Below, piece after piece: positions 46,054 through 56,600 of a stretch of DNA of 64,000 nucleotides. The notes under the pieces are model-generated. The model was not told the origin of the DNA. It did not search any database and saw nothing but the letters and a program-made list of their open reading frames with translations. Position numbers and translations under genes: made by a program. Source of the stretch: Tetraselmis striata (Eukaryota; Chlorophyta; Chlorodendrophyceae; Chlorodendrales; Chlorodendraceae); NCBI GenBank assembly GCA_006384855.1, contig VCJN01002954.1, positions 248,001 to 312,000 of the forward strand, in the 5' to 3' direction. Every line of letters begins with the position of its first letter. Position 1 is the first letter of the stretch.

Positions 46054-46060
46054 TATAAAT
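46054..46060 (+). promoter_or_regulatory. TATA box candidate
   Basis: TATAAAT in a GTGCATATAAATAG context lies 119 bp upstream of the ATG at 46179, a plausible core promoter position for the small gene downstream. Confidence 0.45.
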
Positions 46061-46178
46061 AGTAGTGGCGCGCTGCTCCTCGCCTCCGATGTGTCGTTGA
46101 CTGCTGCGGAAGGCGGTCGTCGACTGGGTGTTAGTTTCTCCACCTCGCTCCCCCCCCCCCTTCACCGCTCACAGCGCC

Positions 46179-46466
46179 ATGGCAGACCTCGCCCCCCGGG
46201 CAAAAGTGGGCGGCGAGCCTTGTTGTCTCGCGTGTCCGCGCCGCCGGCATCGAGGAGGACGAGAAAGACATGAGGAAACGCGTGACAAGGTGGGCGCGCA
46301 ACAAAACACTCCACCCTCCACATTAGCACGCACCCACTCGTGGCTAACTTGTGCCGCGCGCAGGTTCGTCCGGGAGCGCCGTAAGGCCCACCTCAACGCC
46401 AAGGCTTCCACAGTGCCAGCGGCGCAACTCGTGGTGGCCGAGGAGGCCGCATCCTCAGCCGCTTAA
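46179..46466 (+). CDS. Small charged protein, two exons, start unresolved
   Basis: A GTGGGC donor at 46290 and a CGCGCAG acceptor ending at 46363 join one frame of exon 1 (SRVRAAGIEEDEKDMRKRVT) in phase to exon 2 (RFVRERRKAHLNAKAS...SSAA, TAA at 46464). That exon-1 frame is not the one set by the strong ATG at 46179 (GCCATGGCAG); the two differ by one base near a C6 run at 46190. Either the start lies elsewhere, a splice is missed, or the C run is mis-sized. The product is a helical, charged peptide without a recognised domain. A TATA box lies upstream. Confidence 0.4.
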   Translation: MADLAPRAKVGGEPCCLACPRRRHRGGRERHEETRDKVGAQQNTPPSTLARTHSWLTCAARRFVRERRKAHLNAKASTVPAAQLVVAEEAASSAA

Positions 46467-46484
46467 AGGCGAAACGATTGTGGC

Positions 46485-46742
46485 TTGTTGTGGGCGTCTG
46501 GGCACAGGGGGCGTCCCGACGCCAAGGTAAGGAAGCTCATGGCGGCGTCGTCGACGGCACAGCCTCCCGGGGTGGTGAAGACACTGACGGATGACAAGAA
46601 GCGGAAGCGGCCAGTGAAGAAGCGCCGAGGTAAGAAACTGACGGTCGCGGAGTCGGAGGCGCAGGCGGAGGCGGAGGCGGAGGCAGCGAGATCGTCGAAG
46701 CGGAGGGTCCCCCGGGCACGCAAGAACAAGAACAAGCAGTAG
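46485..46742 (+). CDS. Small Lys/Arg-rich protein candidate
   Basis: The 85-codon frame has two basic clusters (DDKKRKRPVKKRRGKK and KRRVPRARKNKNKQ) separated by a glutamate/alanine repeat (EAQAEAEAEAEA). It follows the preceding small gene by under 20 bp and may be a further exon of it, since a GTAAG occurs at both 46526 and 46630. The basic stretches look like nuclear localisation or nucleic-acid binding segments. No family is recognised. Confidence 0.35.
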   Translation: MLWASGHRGRPDAKVRKLMAASSTAQPPGVVKTLTDDKKRKRPVKKRRGKKLTVAESEAQAEAEAEAARSSKRRVPRARKNKNKQ

Positions 46743-47364
46743 CCCCCGCCCCCTTACCCCCCTCCCCTCACTCCCCCGGCGGTCCACGCCCGCCCGCCTC
46801 CCCCCCCCCGCCCCCCGCCACATGCCCCGACGGCAGCTGTCGCGAATATTGTAATTCAAACATTCTTCGGCAAACCGCTGCCTGCCCCCGCCCTCCCCCT
46901 CGCGAATATTTATGTAACGTGAGCACTCTTTGGCAAAACATGGCAGCCAAACCGCCCATTTGATGACCTTTGATCGGACGGCTGGCAGGCCCGTTCAGCA
47001 GTACTAGCTATAATGTACGCAAAACTCCCCACTGTTACCAAATACGTACGGCTGCGATTTGCGCTCCCATGTACTAATAGTCGTAGTTATCCACAGGACG
47101 ACTCGTCATCGCGCCCGGGTTCGTACTAGCTACCCGGTACCGGCTTAATAAATATATCGCGTTCTACCCGGCACTACACGGACAACCTTGTACCTTATAC
47201 GTCAGTGCCATGTAACACTTCACCGGGCTAGTACGACTACCAGAATGATGACAAAAAGGATTTATCGCCCGCCGGCAATAACGCCGGATGTACTCGCACG
47301 TAACTGGATGGACGTGCCGCCACCAGCAACAGCCTTCACGGATAAATAATAGTCGCTAGCAGTA
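46743..47364. other. C-rich then AT-rich spacer
   Basis: C-rich blocks run to ~46900 and contain two GCGAATATT words. The rest is AT-richer with no frame of interest. Confidence 0.4.
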
Positions 47365-47984
47365 GTGCTTCGTCACCCGTATGTCACATCTGAATCTCAC
47401 AGTGGGGTACATGCTTCGGCAATTTGCTTGATGACTACAACCAATGACAACGTGTCGGCGCTGATGTGGGCTGTCGAGCTTCGCGCTGCTCATACCCGTG
47501 TCGTTGACGAGTGTGGAGACGCGGTGCTCGTGGGTCTAGCGGGGCCTCTGCCCGAAAGTTGCTCCCCTCCAAACGCTCTCACGTTGCCCGTGCCGGCTGC
47601 TCGGCCGTCGAGGCTGAGCCGGCGTCTGCGATGCGCTCGGCGGCTGACATCCAAGCTATCCCGCATTACTCGGACCTCCCCTTGCACTCCATGCGGAAGG
47701 TCAAGGAAACCCTGAGCCACCGCATTCACACGGTCCGCTTCGCAAAGCTTGCTGCGCGTATGCCTACAAGCGGCCTTGAAAGTAACCGCTTCCGGGGCCG
47801 CCTCTTAAGCGCTGCGACAACGTTTATGGTGACTGATCCTCCAAGTGAGGGTCGCCTTGGTGAAGTCCGTGAGCGTTCCCTTGAGTACTTCGATTCCATG
47901 TTCCGCGTTGCCTCTTGCCGCCCATTTTGCCTTCCGGCGGCTCATGCGGTGGCCATCGCGAACATTCGCTTGGGAATGTTGTAG
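47365..47984 (+). pseudogene. Decayed coding segment, unknown
   Basis: One frame reads DNVSALMWAVELRAAHTRVVDE (47440-47515). Another reads IPHYSDLPLHSMRKVKETLS, RIHTVRFAKLAARMP and RSLEYFDSMFRVA (47650-47910). The composition looks coding in successive frames, suggesting a gene interrupted by a frame change near 47600 or by an unrecognised intron. No domain is recognised. Confidence 0.3.
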
Positions 47985-48039
47985 CCGCATGAGTGCCCAA
48001 CACGGCACAATGTACGCGAATGACTCGCACAAGAGCCAG

Positions 48040-48770
48040 GTACTAGGCTCCCAGCCTGTCTCGTAATTATACTGTAATACCCTGTATCTATCTTGTAATC
48101 TTACCAATATTATGACACTTGTCTGTAGTCATTCCGTGACGTACTCGTAATAAACTGCATCAGGCGCATATCACACGTCCTCGCGACGCTGCATCCAACG
48201 CGGACTATTTTTACATCTGCCCCCTTGAAGCCCGACAATCTCGATACGCTCTGGCCTAATCCGCGATAGCGCGCGCGCGGCAGTGCCAATGAGCGGTCGC
48301 GCGGCAGTGGGCGGCGAGGCGCGCGGCAGTGGGCGGGCGGAATAAATTATTTACATCCGGTTTTGACTGGGACCGCCTCGGCGGCCGGCCTGCTGCTCGC
48401 GGGTGGCGGCAGCGGCTACGGCGGCCCGGCGGCCGGCCCGCGACCCGAGCGCCCCACCGCCCGCCCCGGCCCCGGCACCACCCCGGTCCTGGGCCAGCCC
48501 TCCAGCCGCCGGCTTGGCGGGCTGCTTGGCCTTCTTGGCCGGGGGCTCCGGGCTACTGCCCTCGTCGACGTTGTCGCCGGGGACGGCTTGCGTGGCGGCC
48601 AGGTTCTTGACCGCGTTGGTGTTGTGCTTGATGATGCCGCCCGCCCTCTTCTGCTGCTGCACCGGCACGCCCACCAAGCCGTGGAGCTTTGGCGACGCAG
48701 CGGTGCCCGCCAGCGGCAGCGACACGATCTTGTTGCGCTGAACAGTCGATACGATCGGCTTATTACCGCC
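48040..48770 (-). repeat. Inverted copy of the 32366-33095 segment
   Basis: This is the reverse complement of 32366-33095, covering the last exon of copy A's gene and its downstream flank. The two lie about 15 kb apart in opposite orientation. Confidence 0.8.
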
Positions 48771-49223
48771 GAACGTAGGGACTGGACGGGGGGTCTGACA
48801 CAGCAACTGCGAAAGTCAGTATGCGTGTTGATTGCTTGTCGTGGCGGCGGTGACCGTGTAATCGAACAAGTGCGGAAACAAACGCGACTCATCTGCGGCT
48901 TCCCAATGCGGCGTCACCTCGCATACCTCCTCCTCGCCCTTGAACATCACGTTAGCAGGGGGGCACTTGCCGGCTTGGTAGTACCCCCCCAGCTCGCTCT
49001 GGTGCCATGCCTCTGCAAGGTCGAGGGCCTTCGCGAGTCCGTCCGCGCTCAGCAATGGTCCCTCCTTCCTACATCTTTGGCCGTCCTTGCCCTCATCATG
49101 GAAGTAGTACCGAGCGAGGTAGTTCCTCACGTTCCCCTGCTTCCTGTACATCGCGAGGTGCACCGTCAGCACGACCCACAAGGATGGTCGCAGTGGGGTT
49201 GGGAGGAAGGGGGAGGGGGTCAC
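48351..49223 (-). CDS. Small gene, copy B of the 31737 family, different 5' part
   Basis: The last exon (48351-48780) encodes TVQRNKIVSLPLAGTAASPK, QQQKRAGGIIKHNTN and the basic Ala/Lys/Gly tail, ~90% like copy A, with TAA. Upstream, the frame 48816-49223 encodes MYRKQGNVRNYLARYYFHDE, DGLAKALDLAEAWHQSELGG and SRLFPHLFDYTV, unlike copy A's N-part. An intron between them is likely (CGCAG-type acceptor near 48805), but I could not fix the donor. The same C-terminal exon is thus joined to two different N-terminal parts. Function unknown; the tail is probably nucleic-acid binding. Confidence 0.45.
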
Positions 49224-50017
49224 TGTGAGATTGAGATGTGACGTAAATGTGCCCTACTGGTGACGAACGACGACATACGGGGACGATACGGGACGGACGA
49301 GGGACGTGGATTTCATACCGAGGAGCGACGACTATCGCGCGCGACCTGTAAAGTACTATCTGAATTTCTCGTTTCGATAATTTCATCAAATTGATATGCG
49401 CACGCGGGCTCGCGTGTCGCGCGCCCACGCGGAGCACCCGGGCTAAGTACAGGCAGCTGCACGTACTCGCTGCACATCGCCGCACATCGCTGCACATCGC
49501 TGTACATCGCTGCTGTGAGATTTCATACCGAGTAGCGACGACTATCTCGCGCGACCTGTAAAGTACTATCTGAATTTCTCGTTTCGATAGTTTCATCAAA
49601 TTGATATGCCCACGCGGGCTCGCGTGTCGCGCGCCGACGCGGAGCACCCGGGCTAAGTACAGGCGGCTGCACGTACTCGCTGCACATCGCTGCACATCGC
49701 TGACCCCGCGGTGTGCGGCGATGTGCGGCACGACGGGCGGAGGTGTGGGCGGATGTAGGTGGTACGGTAGGTGGTAGGCGGTAGGTGGTGTTCGTAGGTG
49801 CGCGTTTTAATGCAGCCGCCCTAACTGCTGATGATTGTGTAACGCCCCAGCACGCGCATGAAGTACGGGGTCGCCTCACGGTCACCGCCGCTCACCGCTG
49901 AACCAAGCGCGGACAGCCGCGCACTAGCATCTGTGCTCCCTGCCGGTGGTGGGCTACATCCACCCCAACTCTCAACCCCCCCCCCCCCCCCCCCCCCGCG
50001 CGCGCGCGGCAGCAGGC

Positions 50018-51450
50018 ATGCCGGGAGAGGGATGGATATCGAGTGTGTCGAAGGATGGCGTGTACACATGCAAGCACTGCCATGGCATCGTGACGGGCAG
50101 TAGTGAAAGGACGGCGCGAGAGCGGCACTTCCTAAAATTCCCGAACTGTAGGCACTCGTTGAAGCGTGCGGGTAAGTTGCGCCGCAAGGCCGCCTTAGTA
50201 CAAGCAGCAGCAGCGGGGGCGGCAGCAGCAGCAGCAGCAGCAGCAGCAGGGGCGGCAGCAGGAGTAGCTGCAGCCGTCGGAAACGGCCCGCCAGCGCCGG
50301 TCTCGGACGACGGCGGCTCGAAGGAGGACGATGTGATGGGCGTGGGGGAGGACCCCGTTGGCGAAGACGGTATGGACATCGACGCGCCTGCGTGGCCGCC
50401 GGCGGGCGTGGAACCCGCGATGAGGGCGTGATACGGGAAGGCGATCCTGGTGACTACTTCTACATGAAGGTCATCGCCAAGAAGTTCCGGGGAGTATGGC
50501 ACTACGACGTGATAACCAGCGTCGTTACCGAGTGGGTGTTGGAGATCTACGGCGGGGCGACCCAGTGGCGCGCTGTTTTCGAGGACGGTGACACTGTGGA
50601 CCTTCTGCGTTCAGAGGTGAGTGGGCCCGGCCTGTGTGCTGGTGGCACCACTCACCTGCGGTTGTATGGAATCACACGCACCCGCCCGGTCGGCGTGGCA
50701 GGTTGTGGAGGCTATGGCGGCTGCCCATGAGCATTCCCCTGTGGATGCGGACGGGGAGGCTCGCTTGGCAACCGTCCCTGAAGGCGATGACCAGTCCAGT
50801 GAATCCGAAGAGGAGGGCTGGGAAGGGGGAGGGGGGGGGGGGACGCGGCTGGCGCCGGGTGGACGAGCGATGAGGAGGAGGAGGAGGAGGAGGCGCACCT
50901 CCGGGCGTGGGAGTCTGCTGCTATGCCGGGGTCCGACACGAATGCCCTCACGTTTGCAGTCATGAAGTGCTCGGCCCATGTGAAGAGCAAGAACTTTAAC
51001 AACTCCGCTGACAGCGACTGGCAGCTGCTGCATGCCATCATGCCCGCCGGCTTCACCTGGGGTGGGATGGCCGTGCCACGCAGCCACAAGGCGATGCGGA
51101 AGTTCCTGCGGGTACGGCCGGGATGTCTGCATGGGTGCGTGCTTGACGCGGCGCGTCTTGGGGTGTCAGGCCCCTCACGCTCCTCGCCTCCCGATGCATG
51201 CAGGTTCCTGATACATCCAGATATGTCCGGCACATGTGCCCCAAGGGGTGCGTGGCGTTCAGCGGGGCGCCCGGGAAGGCTGGCGGATGGGCGAACCTCC
51301 CCGACCAGCACTGCCCGGAGTGCAATGCCGACAGGTTTATTATCCGCATGCCTGCTGGCGGAGCGCGAAGACGCCAAGTACACCACCATGGTCGCGCGAG
51401 CTCGACACTTCTACCTTGCCACGCCGCCGCCCCCGCCGGGGGCTGACTCG
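50018..51450 (+). pseudogene. CACTA-like transposon gene, right copy, with tnp2-like block
   Basis: It has the same finger and Tudor-like start as 36570-37145, but one base fewer near 50410 shifts the frame between them. The GTGAGT and GGCAG splice sites are conserved (donor 50617, acceptor ending 50701). Beyond the shared part, 50923-51114 encodes ALTFAVMKCSAHVKSKNFNN and KAMRKFLR. After an intron ending GATGCATGCAG it continues VPDTSRYVRHMCPKGCVAFS...CPECNADRF. The L-K..H......L......P.....K...L...........C...C..F.........CP.C...R pattern matches the start of plant-type CACTA (tnp2, Transposase_21) proteins. The catalytic core is missing. Confidence 0.5.
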
Positions 51451-51587
51451 GACGACAGCCATGCCAACGCGCGGCCCATAGGGCTGCATTGTGTACGGTG
51501 TGGACGCTGGAACGAGCCCACACTGCCGTGGGCTTGGGCTTGTGGAGAGTGCCGGGGGGGGGGGCGGGCAGCGGCTGTGGGATAGGC

Positions 51588-52103
51588 GGGGCAGCGGTTG
51601 CTACCGAGTGAGGCGTAGCATCGTTTGCAGTAGCAACGCAGCCTTTCCGGCGTGACGCCGCCTGGATGTAACCCAGCAGTACGCGCAAAGTGCAAGTGCA
51701 AGCTGCTGATGGCGGGGATCCCGCGCGGGGGGGTGGGGGGGGGGGGGGGGGGCAGCGGCTGTGGGATAGGCGCGGCAGCGGTTGCTACAGAGTGAGGCAT
51801 CGCATCGTTTGCAGTAGCAACGCAGCCTTTCCGGTTGCATAGTGTGACGCCGCTTGGATGTAACCCAGCAGTACGCGCAAAGTGTAAGTGCAAGCTGCTG
51901 GTGGCGGGGATCCACGCGAGGTCGCAGGACGGTGCGCGAGGGGGGGGGGGGGGGGGGGCAGCGGCTGTGGGATAGGCGGGGCAGCGGTTGCTACCGAGTG
52001 AGGCGTAGCATCGTTTGCAGTAGCAACGCAGCCTTTCCGGTTGCGTAGTGTGACGCCGCCTAGATGTAACCCAGCCATACGCGCAAAGTGCAAGTGTTAC
52101 ACG
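51588..52103. repeat. Three tandem GGTTGCTAC hairpin repeats separated by G tracts
   Basis: Units begin near 51588, 51773 and 51973. Each has the GGTTGCTAC / GTAGCAAC stem and the TGTAACCCAGC tail, and each is preceded by a G-rich run (51556-51566, 51727-51752, 51940-51957). The left duplication copy has a single unit. Confidence 0.85.
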
Positions 52104-52123
52104 CCCGTGTGCCCCACCCAATA

Positions 52124-52600
52124 TCATTGCGCCCGACTTCGCTGACGGCATGTCTCGCTCTCCATCATCTCCCGGGCCGTCCGCCGCCTCACCCTGCGCA
52201 CCCTACCAGCCGCGCGTGCCTTCTCGGACGCCTCACACACGGCGGCGCGAGTCGCGTCGTGGAACGCGTCCCTGACATGGCGGAACTCCGCCCTCACCGC
52301 GGCCGTGGTCGGGCAGGGGATTGCCCGCTGATGGGTCGCCATGCATGGGTACTTGGGGCCGCACCAAGCCGGGGTCCCGCCGCAGCAACACTCCCATTCC
52401 GTCCGTTGGCCGCAGTACACGCATGACGGGCGTCCGGCTAGGACACGCACATGATAGTACATGTGGCCGCCTCCCGCCACTGCTCGTAGTGCGGGTGGCG
52501 CGAGCGCAGCCTCGCTCGCCTCGACAACTCACTCAGCCCTATCAGTCGCCTCAACCACGGCCTCCTCCGCCTCCTGACGCGGCGCATCAGGCGCATCATC
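52124..52600 (-). pseudogene. Zinc-ribbon ORF, right copy
   Basis: It keeps the Cys/His layout of 38265-38930 (SCVYCGQRTEWECCCGGTP, LCGPKYPC-equivalent, MATHQR). The Ala/Pro-rich first half has a deletion that separates it into a different frame (52529-52723). Confidence 0.35.
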
Positions 52601-53295
52601 GTCGCTTGGCGTCCCCCCCCGCAACGGCGCCGTCGGCGGTGGCCGACGCTGTCGTGGCGGGGTGCTGTGAGGAGGTGGCCCTAGACATAGGTGGGGCCGG
52701 CACCGCCATGTGTTGCTCCACATGCGGTGCGGTTCCTGACGCGACAGCTCCGTCGCACCAGTACCGGCGCCGGCACCCCACGCCTGCTGCGCTTACCACC
52801 AACCGGCATGTTTCCTTTGGGAGGCGGTTCATCCGCGTCGGAGGTGAGCGGCGGTGCCGGTGTGGGTGTGGATACTGCCCGGCCATTAGTAGGGCTCCCG
52901 CCGCCCGCCGCTCCGCCGACCCACGCCGCGGCGTGTGCTGCGCCCCGCATAGTCGCCTCGAATATATTATACATGACGCGGGGACGGGGGGGGGGGGGGG
53001 GGGAATTCGTGCGTTTCGTATGTCGGTGGAACGGCGTGCGAAGCTGCGGCTGGCGAAGGTGGTGGAAGTAAGCGTGGCGGCGTCGGCGGCGTTTTACCGT
53101 GCGTGCATGCGTGCGCAACCCCGCGGCAGCAAGCGCCGGACTCGGCGTGTGCCGGCGGCAGAGCTGCGAAGCCATGGACACGGTACGGGATGCCAAGTCT
53201 GGCTAAGCAACTGCCGAGGCTGGCGGCTTAACCCCCATGTCCGGCGGTTGAGGGACGGAAAGTGCGTAGAAGTTGATCGGCAAAGCGGGCATATA
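52601..53295. other. GC-rich part of duplication, G18 tract
   Basis: This is equivalent to 38760-39483 in the left copy. A 341-codon plus-strand frame spans it, but its first part overlaps the opposite-strand zinc-ribbon ORF and its continuity depends on the G-tract length, so I do not call it a gene. Confidence 0.45.
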
Positions 53296-53696
53296 AGCAT
53301 GGCTGTGCTAGGTTCCTATAAAGTAATGGCGGTTTGTGCTAAGTAATTCGTAGGGGGGACCGTACGTGCAGCGCAGGTAGGGGGCGGTATAAATGAGGCC
53401 GGGCACATATACTGCTCCACGAAACGACACTGTCGCACGTGTAGTTGAATAGACCCCCCCCCCGCCCCCCCCCCGCCGGGTCGGCCCGCCAACCCGCCAC
53501 GGCATGTAATATCTGTCATGCATCGCCGGGGTATGTGCGAGTGGATGCCCCGCCGCCACATCCCCCTCCCACCCCCTCCTCCCCCCCCCCCCCCCCCCCC
53601 ATTTACACTTGTGCACTCATTAAGTTTGGGCTGGTTTCGGAGCAGTACATGTACGTATGTATATACATACAATGGAACGTAGGACCTGCGCGGATG
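53296..53696 (+). promoter_or_regulatory. Satellite leader with TATA box, right copy
   Basis: TATAAA lies at 53388-53393. The layout matches the left copy, including the C20 run (53581-53600) and the palindromic GTACATGTACGTATGTATAT. The region abuts the satellite without interruption. Confidence 0.4.
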
Positions 53697-56600
53697 GAGG
53701 CGGGGCTTGCGGAGTGCATTGGCGGTGCGTAGAGTAGCGTGTTGGTGAGATTCGGGGTGCATCGGACGCCGGATGCCCATCCACCCGGCGTAAAAGACGC
53801 GTACGTAATATTCACACTAAATATATTCACACGCGAATGTGTGAAAACCGGACATTCCGTGCCGGATGGGTGGGAATACGGCGTCCGATGCAGCCAAAAC
53901 CCCAGCAACACGCTATTCTATGCACCGCCAATGCACTCCGCCAGCACCGCCTCATTCTCTGTCGATTTCGAAAACGCCTTCACATTATCCACCGCTAATT
54001 GCAATTGCCACCGTGTAATGTTGTCACGATGTGGGCACACAACAACACTTACTACCGGTTCCGACGCGGATGGAGGCGGGGCTTGCGGAGTGCATTGGCG
54101 GTGCGTAGAGTAGCGTGCTGCAAATAATTGGGGTGCATCGGACGCCGGATGCCCATCCACCCGGCGTAAAAGACGCGTATTATTTACACTATATTAACAC
54201 ACAAATGTGTGAAAACCGGACATTCCGTGCCGGATGGATGGGAATACGGCGTCCGATGCAGCCAAGACCCCAGCAACACGCTATTCTATGCGCCGCCAAT
54301 GCACTCCGCCAGCACCGCCTCATTCTCTGTCGATTTCGAAAACGCCTTCACATTATCCACCGCTAATTGCAATTGCCACCGTGTAATGTTGTCACGATGT
54401 GGGCACACAACAACACTTACTACCGATTCCGACGCGGATGGAGGCGGGGCTTGCGGAGTGCATTGGCGGTGCGTAGAGTAGCGTGCTGCAAATAATTGGG
54501 GTGCATCGGACGCCGGATGCCCATCCACCCGGCGTAAAAGACGCGTAATATTCACACTATATTAACACACAAATGTGTGAAAACCGGACATTCCGTGCCG
54601 GGTGGATGGGAATACGGCGTCCGATGCAGCCAAAACCCCAGCAACACGCTATTCTATGCACCGCCAATGCACTCCGCCAGCACCGCCTCATTCTCTGTCG
54701 ATTTCGAAAACGCCTTCACATTATCCACCGCTAATTGCAATTGCCACCGTGTAATGTTGTCACGATGTGGGCACACAACAACACTTACTACCGGTTCCGA
54801 CGCGGATGGAGGCGGGGCTTGCGGAGTGCATTGGGGGTGCGTAGAGTAGCGTGCTGCAAATAATTGGGGTGCATCGGACGCCGGATGCCCATCCACCCGG
54901 CGTAAAAGACGCGTAATATTCACACTATATTAACACACAAATGTGTGAAAACCGGACATTCCGTGCCGGATGGGTGGGAATACGGCGTCCGATGCAGCCA
55001 AAACCCCAGCAACACGCTATTCTATGCACCGCCAATGCACTCCGCCAGCACCGCCTCATTCTCTGTCGATTTCGAAAACGCCTTCACATTATCCACCGCT
55101 AATTGCAATTGCCACCGTGTAATGTTGTCACGATGTGGGCACACAACAACACTTACTACCGGTTCCGACGCGGATGGAGGCGGGGCTTGCGGAGTGCATT
55201 GGCGGTGCGTAGAGTAGCGTGCTGCAAATAATTGGGGTGCATCGGACGCCGGATGCCCATCCACCCGGCGTAAAAGACGCGTAATATTCACACTATATTA
55301 ACACACAAATGTGTGAAAACCGGACATTCCGTGCGGGATGGATGGGAATACGGCGTCCGATGCAGCCAAAACCCCAGCAACACGCTATTCTATGCACCGC
55401 CAATGCACTCCGCCAGCACCGCCTCATTCTCTGTCGATTTCGAAAACGCCTTCACATTATCCACCGCTAATTGCAATTGCCACCGTGTAATGTTGTCACG
55501 ATGTGGGCACACAACAACACTTACTACCGGTTCCGACGCGGATGGAGGCGGGGCTTGCGGAGTGCGTTGGGGGTGCGTAGAGTAGCGTGCTGCAAATAAT
55601 TGGGGTGCATCGGACGCCGGATGCCCATCCACCCGGCGTAAAAGACGCGTAATATTCACACTATATTAACACACAAATGTGTGAAAACCGGACATTCCGT
55701 GCCGGATGGGTGGGAATACGGCGTCCGATGCAGCCAAAACCCCAGCAACACGCTATTCTATGCACCGCCAATGCACTCCGCCAGCACCGCCTCATTCTCT
55801 GTCGATTTCGAAAACGCCTTCACATTATCCACCGCTAATTGCAATTGCCACCGTGTAATGTTGTCACGATGTGGGCACACAACAACACTTACTACCGGTT
55901 CCGACGCGGATGGAGGCGGGGCTTGCGGAGTGCATTGGCGGTGCGTAGAGTAGCGTGCTGCAAATAATTGGGGTGCATCGGACGCCGGATGCCCATCCAC
56001 CCGGCGTAAAAGACGCGTAATATTCACACTATATTAACACACAAATGTGTGAAAACCGGACATTCCGTGCCGGATGGGTGGGAATACGGCGTCCGATGCA
56101 GCCAAAACCCCAGCAACACGCTATTCTATGCACCGCCAATGCACTCCGCCAGCACCGCCTCATTCTCTGTCGATTTCGAAAACGCCTTCACATTATCCAC
56201 CGCTAATTGCAATTGCCACCGTGTAATGTTGTCACGATGTGCGCACACAACAACACTTACTACCGGTTCCGACGCGGATGGAGGCGGGGCTTGCGGAGTG
56301 CATTGGCGGTGCGTAGAGTAGCGTGCTGCAAATAATTGGGGTGCATCGGACGCCGGATGCCCATCCACCCGGCGTAAAAGACGCGTAATATTCACACTAT
56401 ATTAACACACAAATGTGTGAAAACCGGACATTCCGTGCCGGATGGGTGGGAATACGGCGTCCGATGCAGCCAAAACCCCAGCAACACGCTATTCTATGCA
56501 CCGCCAATGCACTCCGCCAGCACCGCCTCATTCTCTGTCGATTTCGAAAACGCCTTCACATTATCCACCGCTAATTGCAATTGCCACCGTGTAATGTTGT

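Larger units (their letters stand above)
49224..53295. repeat. Large direct duplication, right copy
   Basis: It aligns with 35980-39483. Differences from the left copy include a 210-bp tandem duplication of the leader (unit starts at 49311 and 49521), three instead of one hairpin repeats, a different middle of the CACTA-like gene, and shorter homopolymers. Confidence 0.85.

Noticed and set aside
46179-46289. Translation from ATG 46179 straight through the intron as a 96-residue protein
   Set aside because: The exon-2 frame joins in phase to a different exon-1 frame, and canonical GT and AG sites flank the 74-base interval.
52321-53346. A 341-codon plus-strand frame, the longest after GLK
   Set aside because: It overlaps the opposite-strand zinc-ribbon ORF, crosses a variable G tract and has no continuous counterpart in the left duplication copy.
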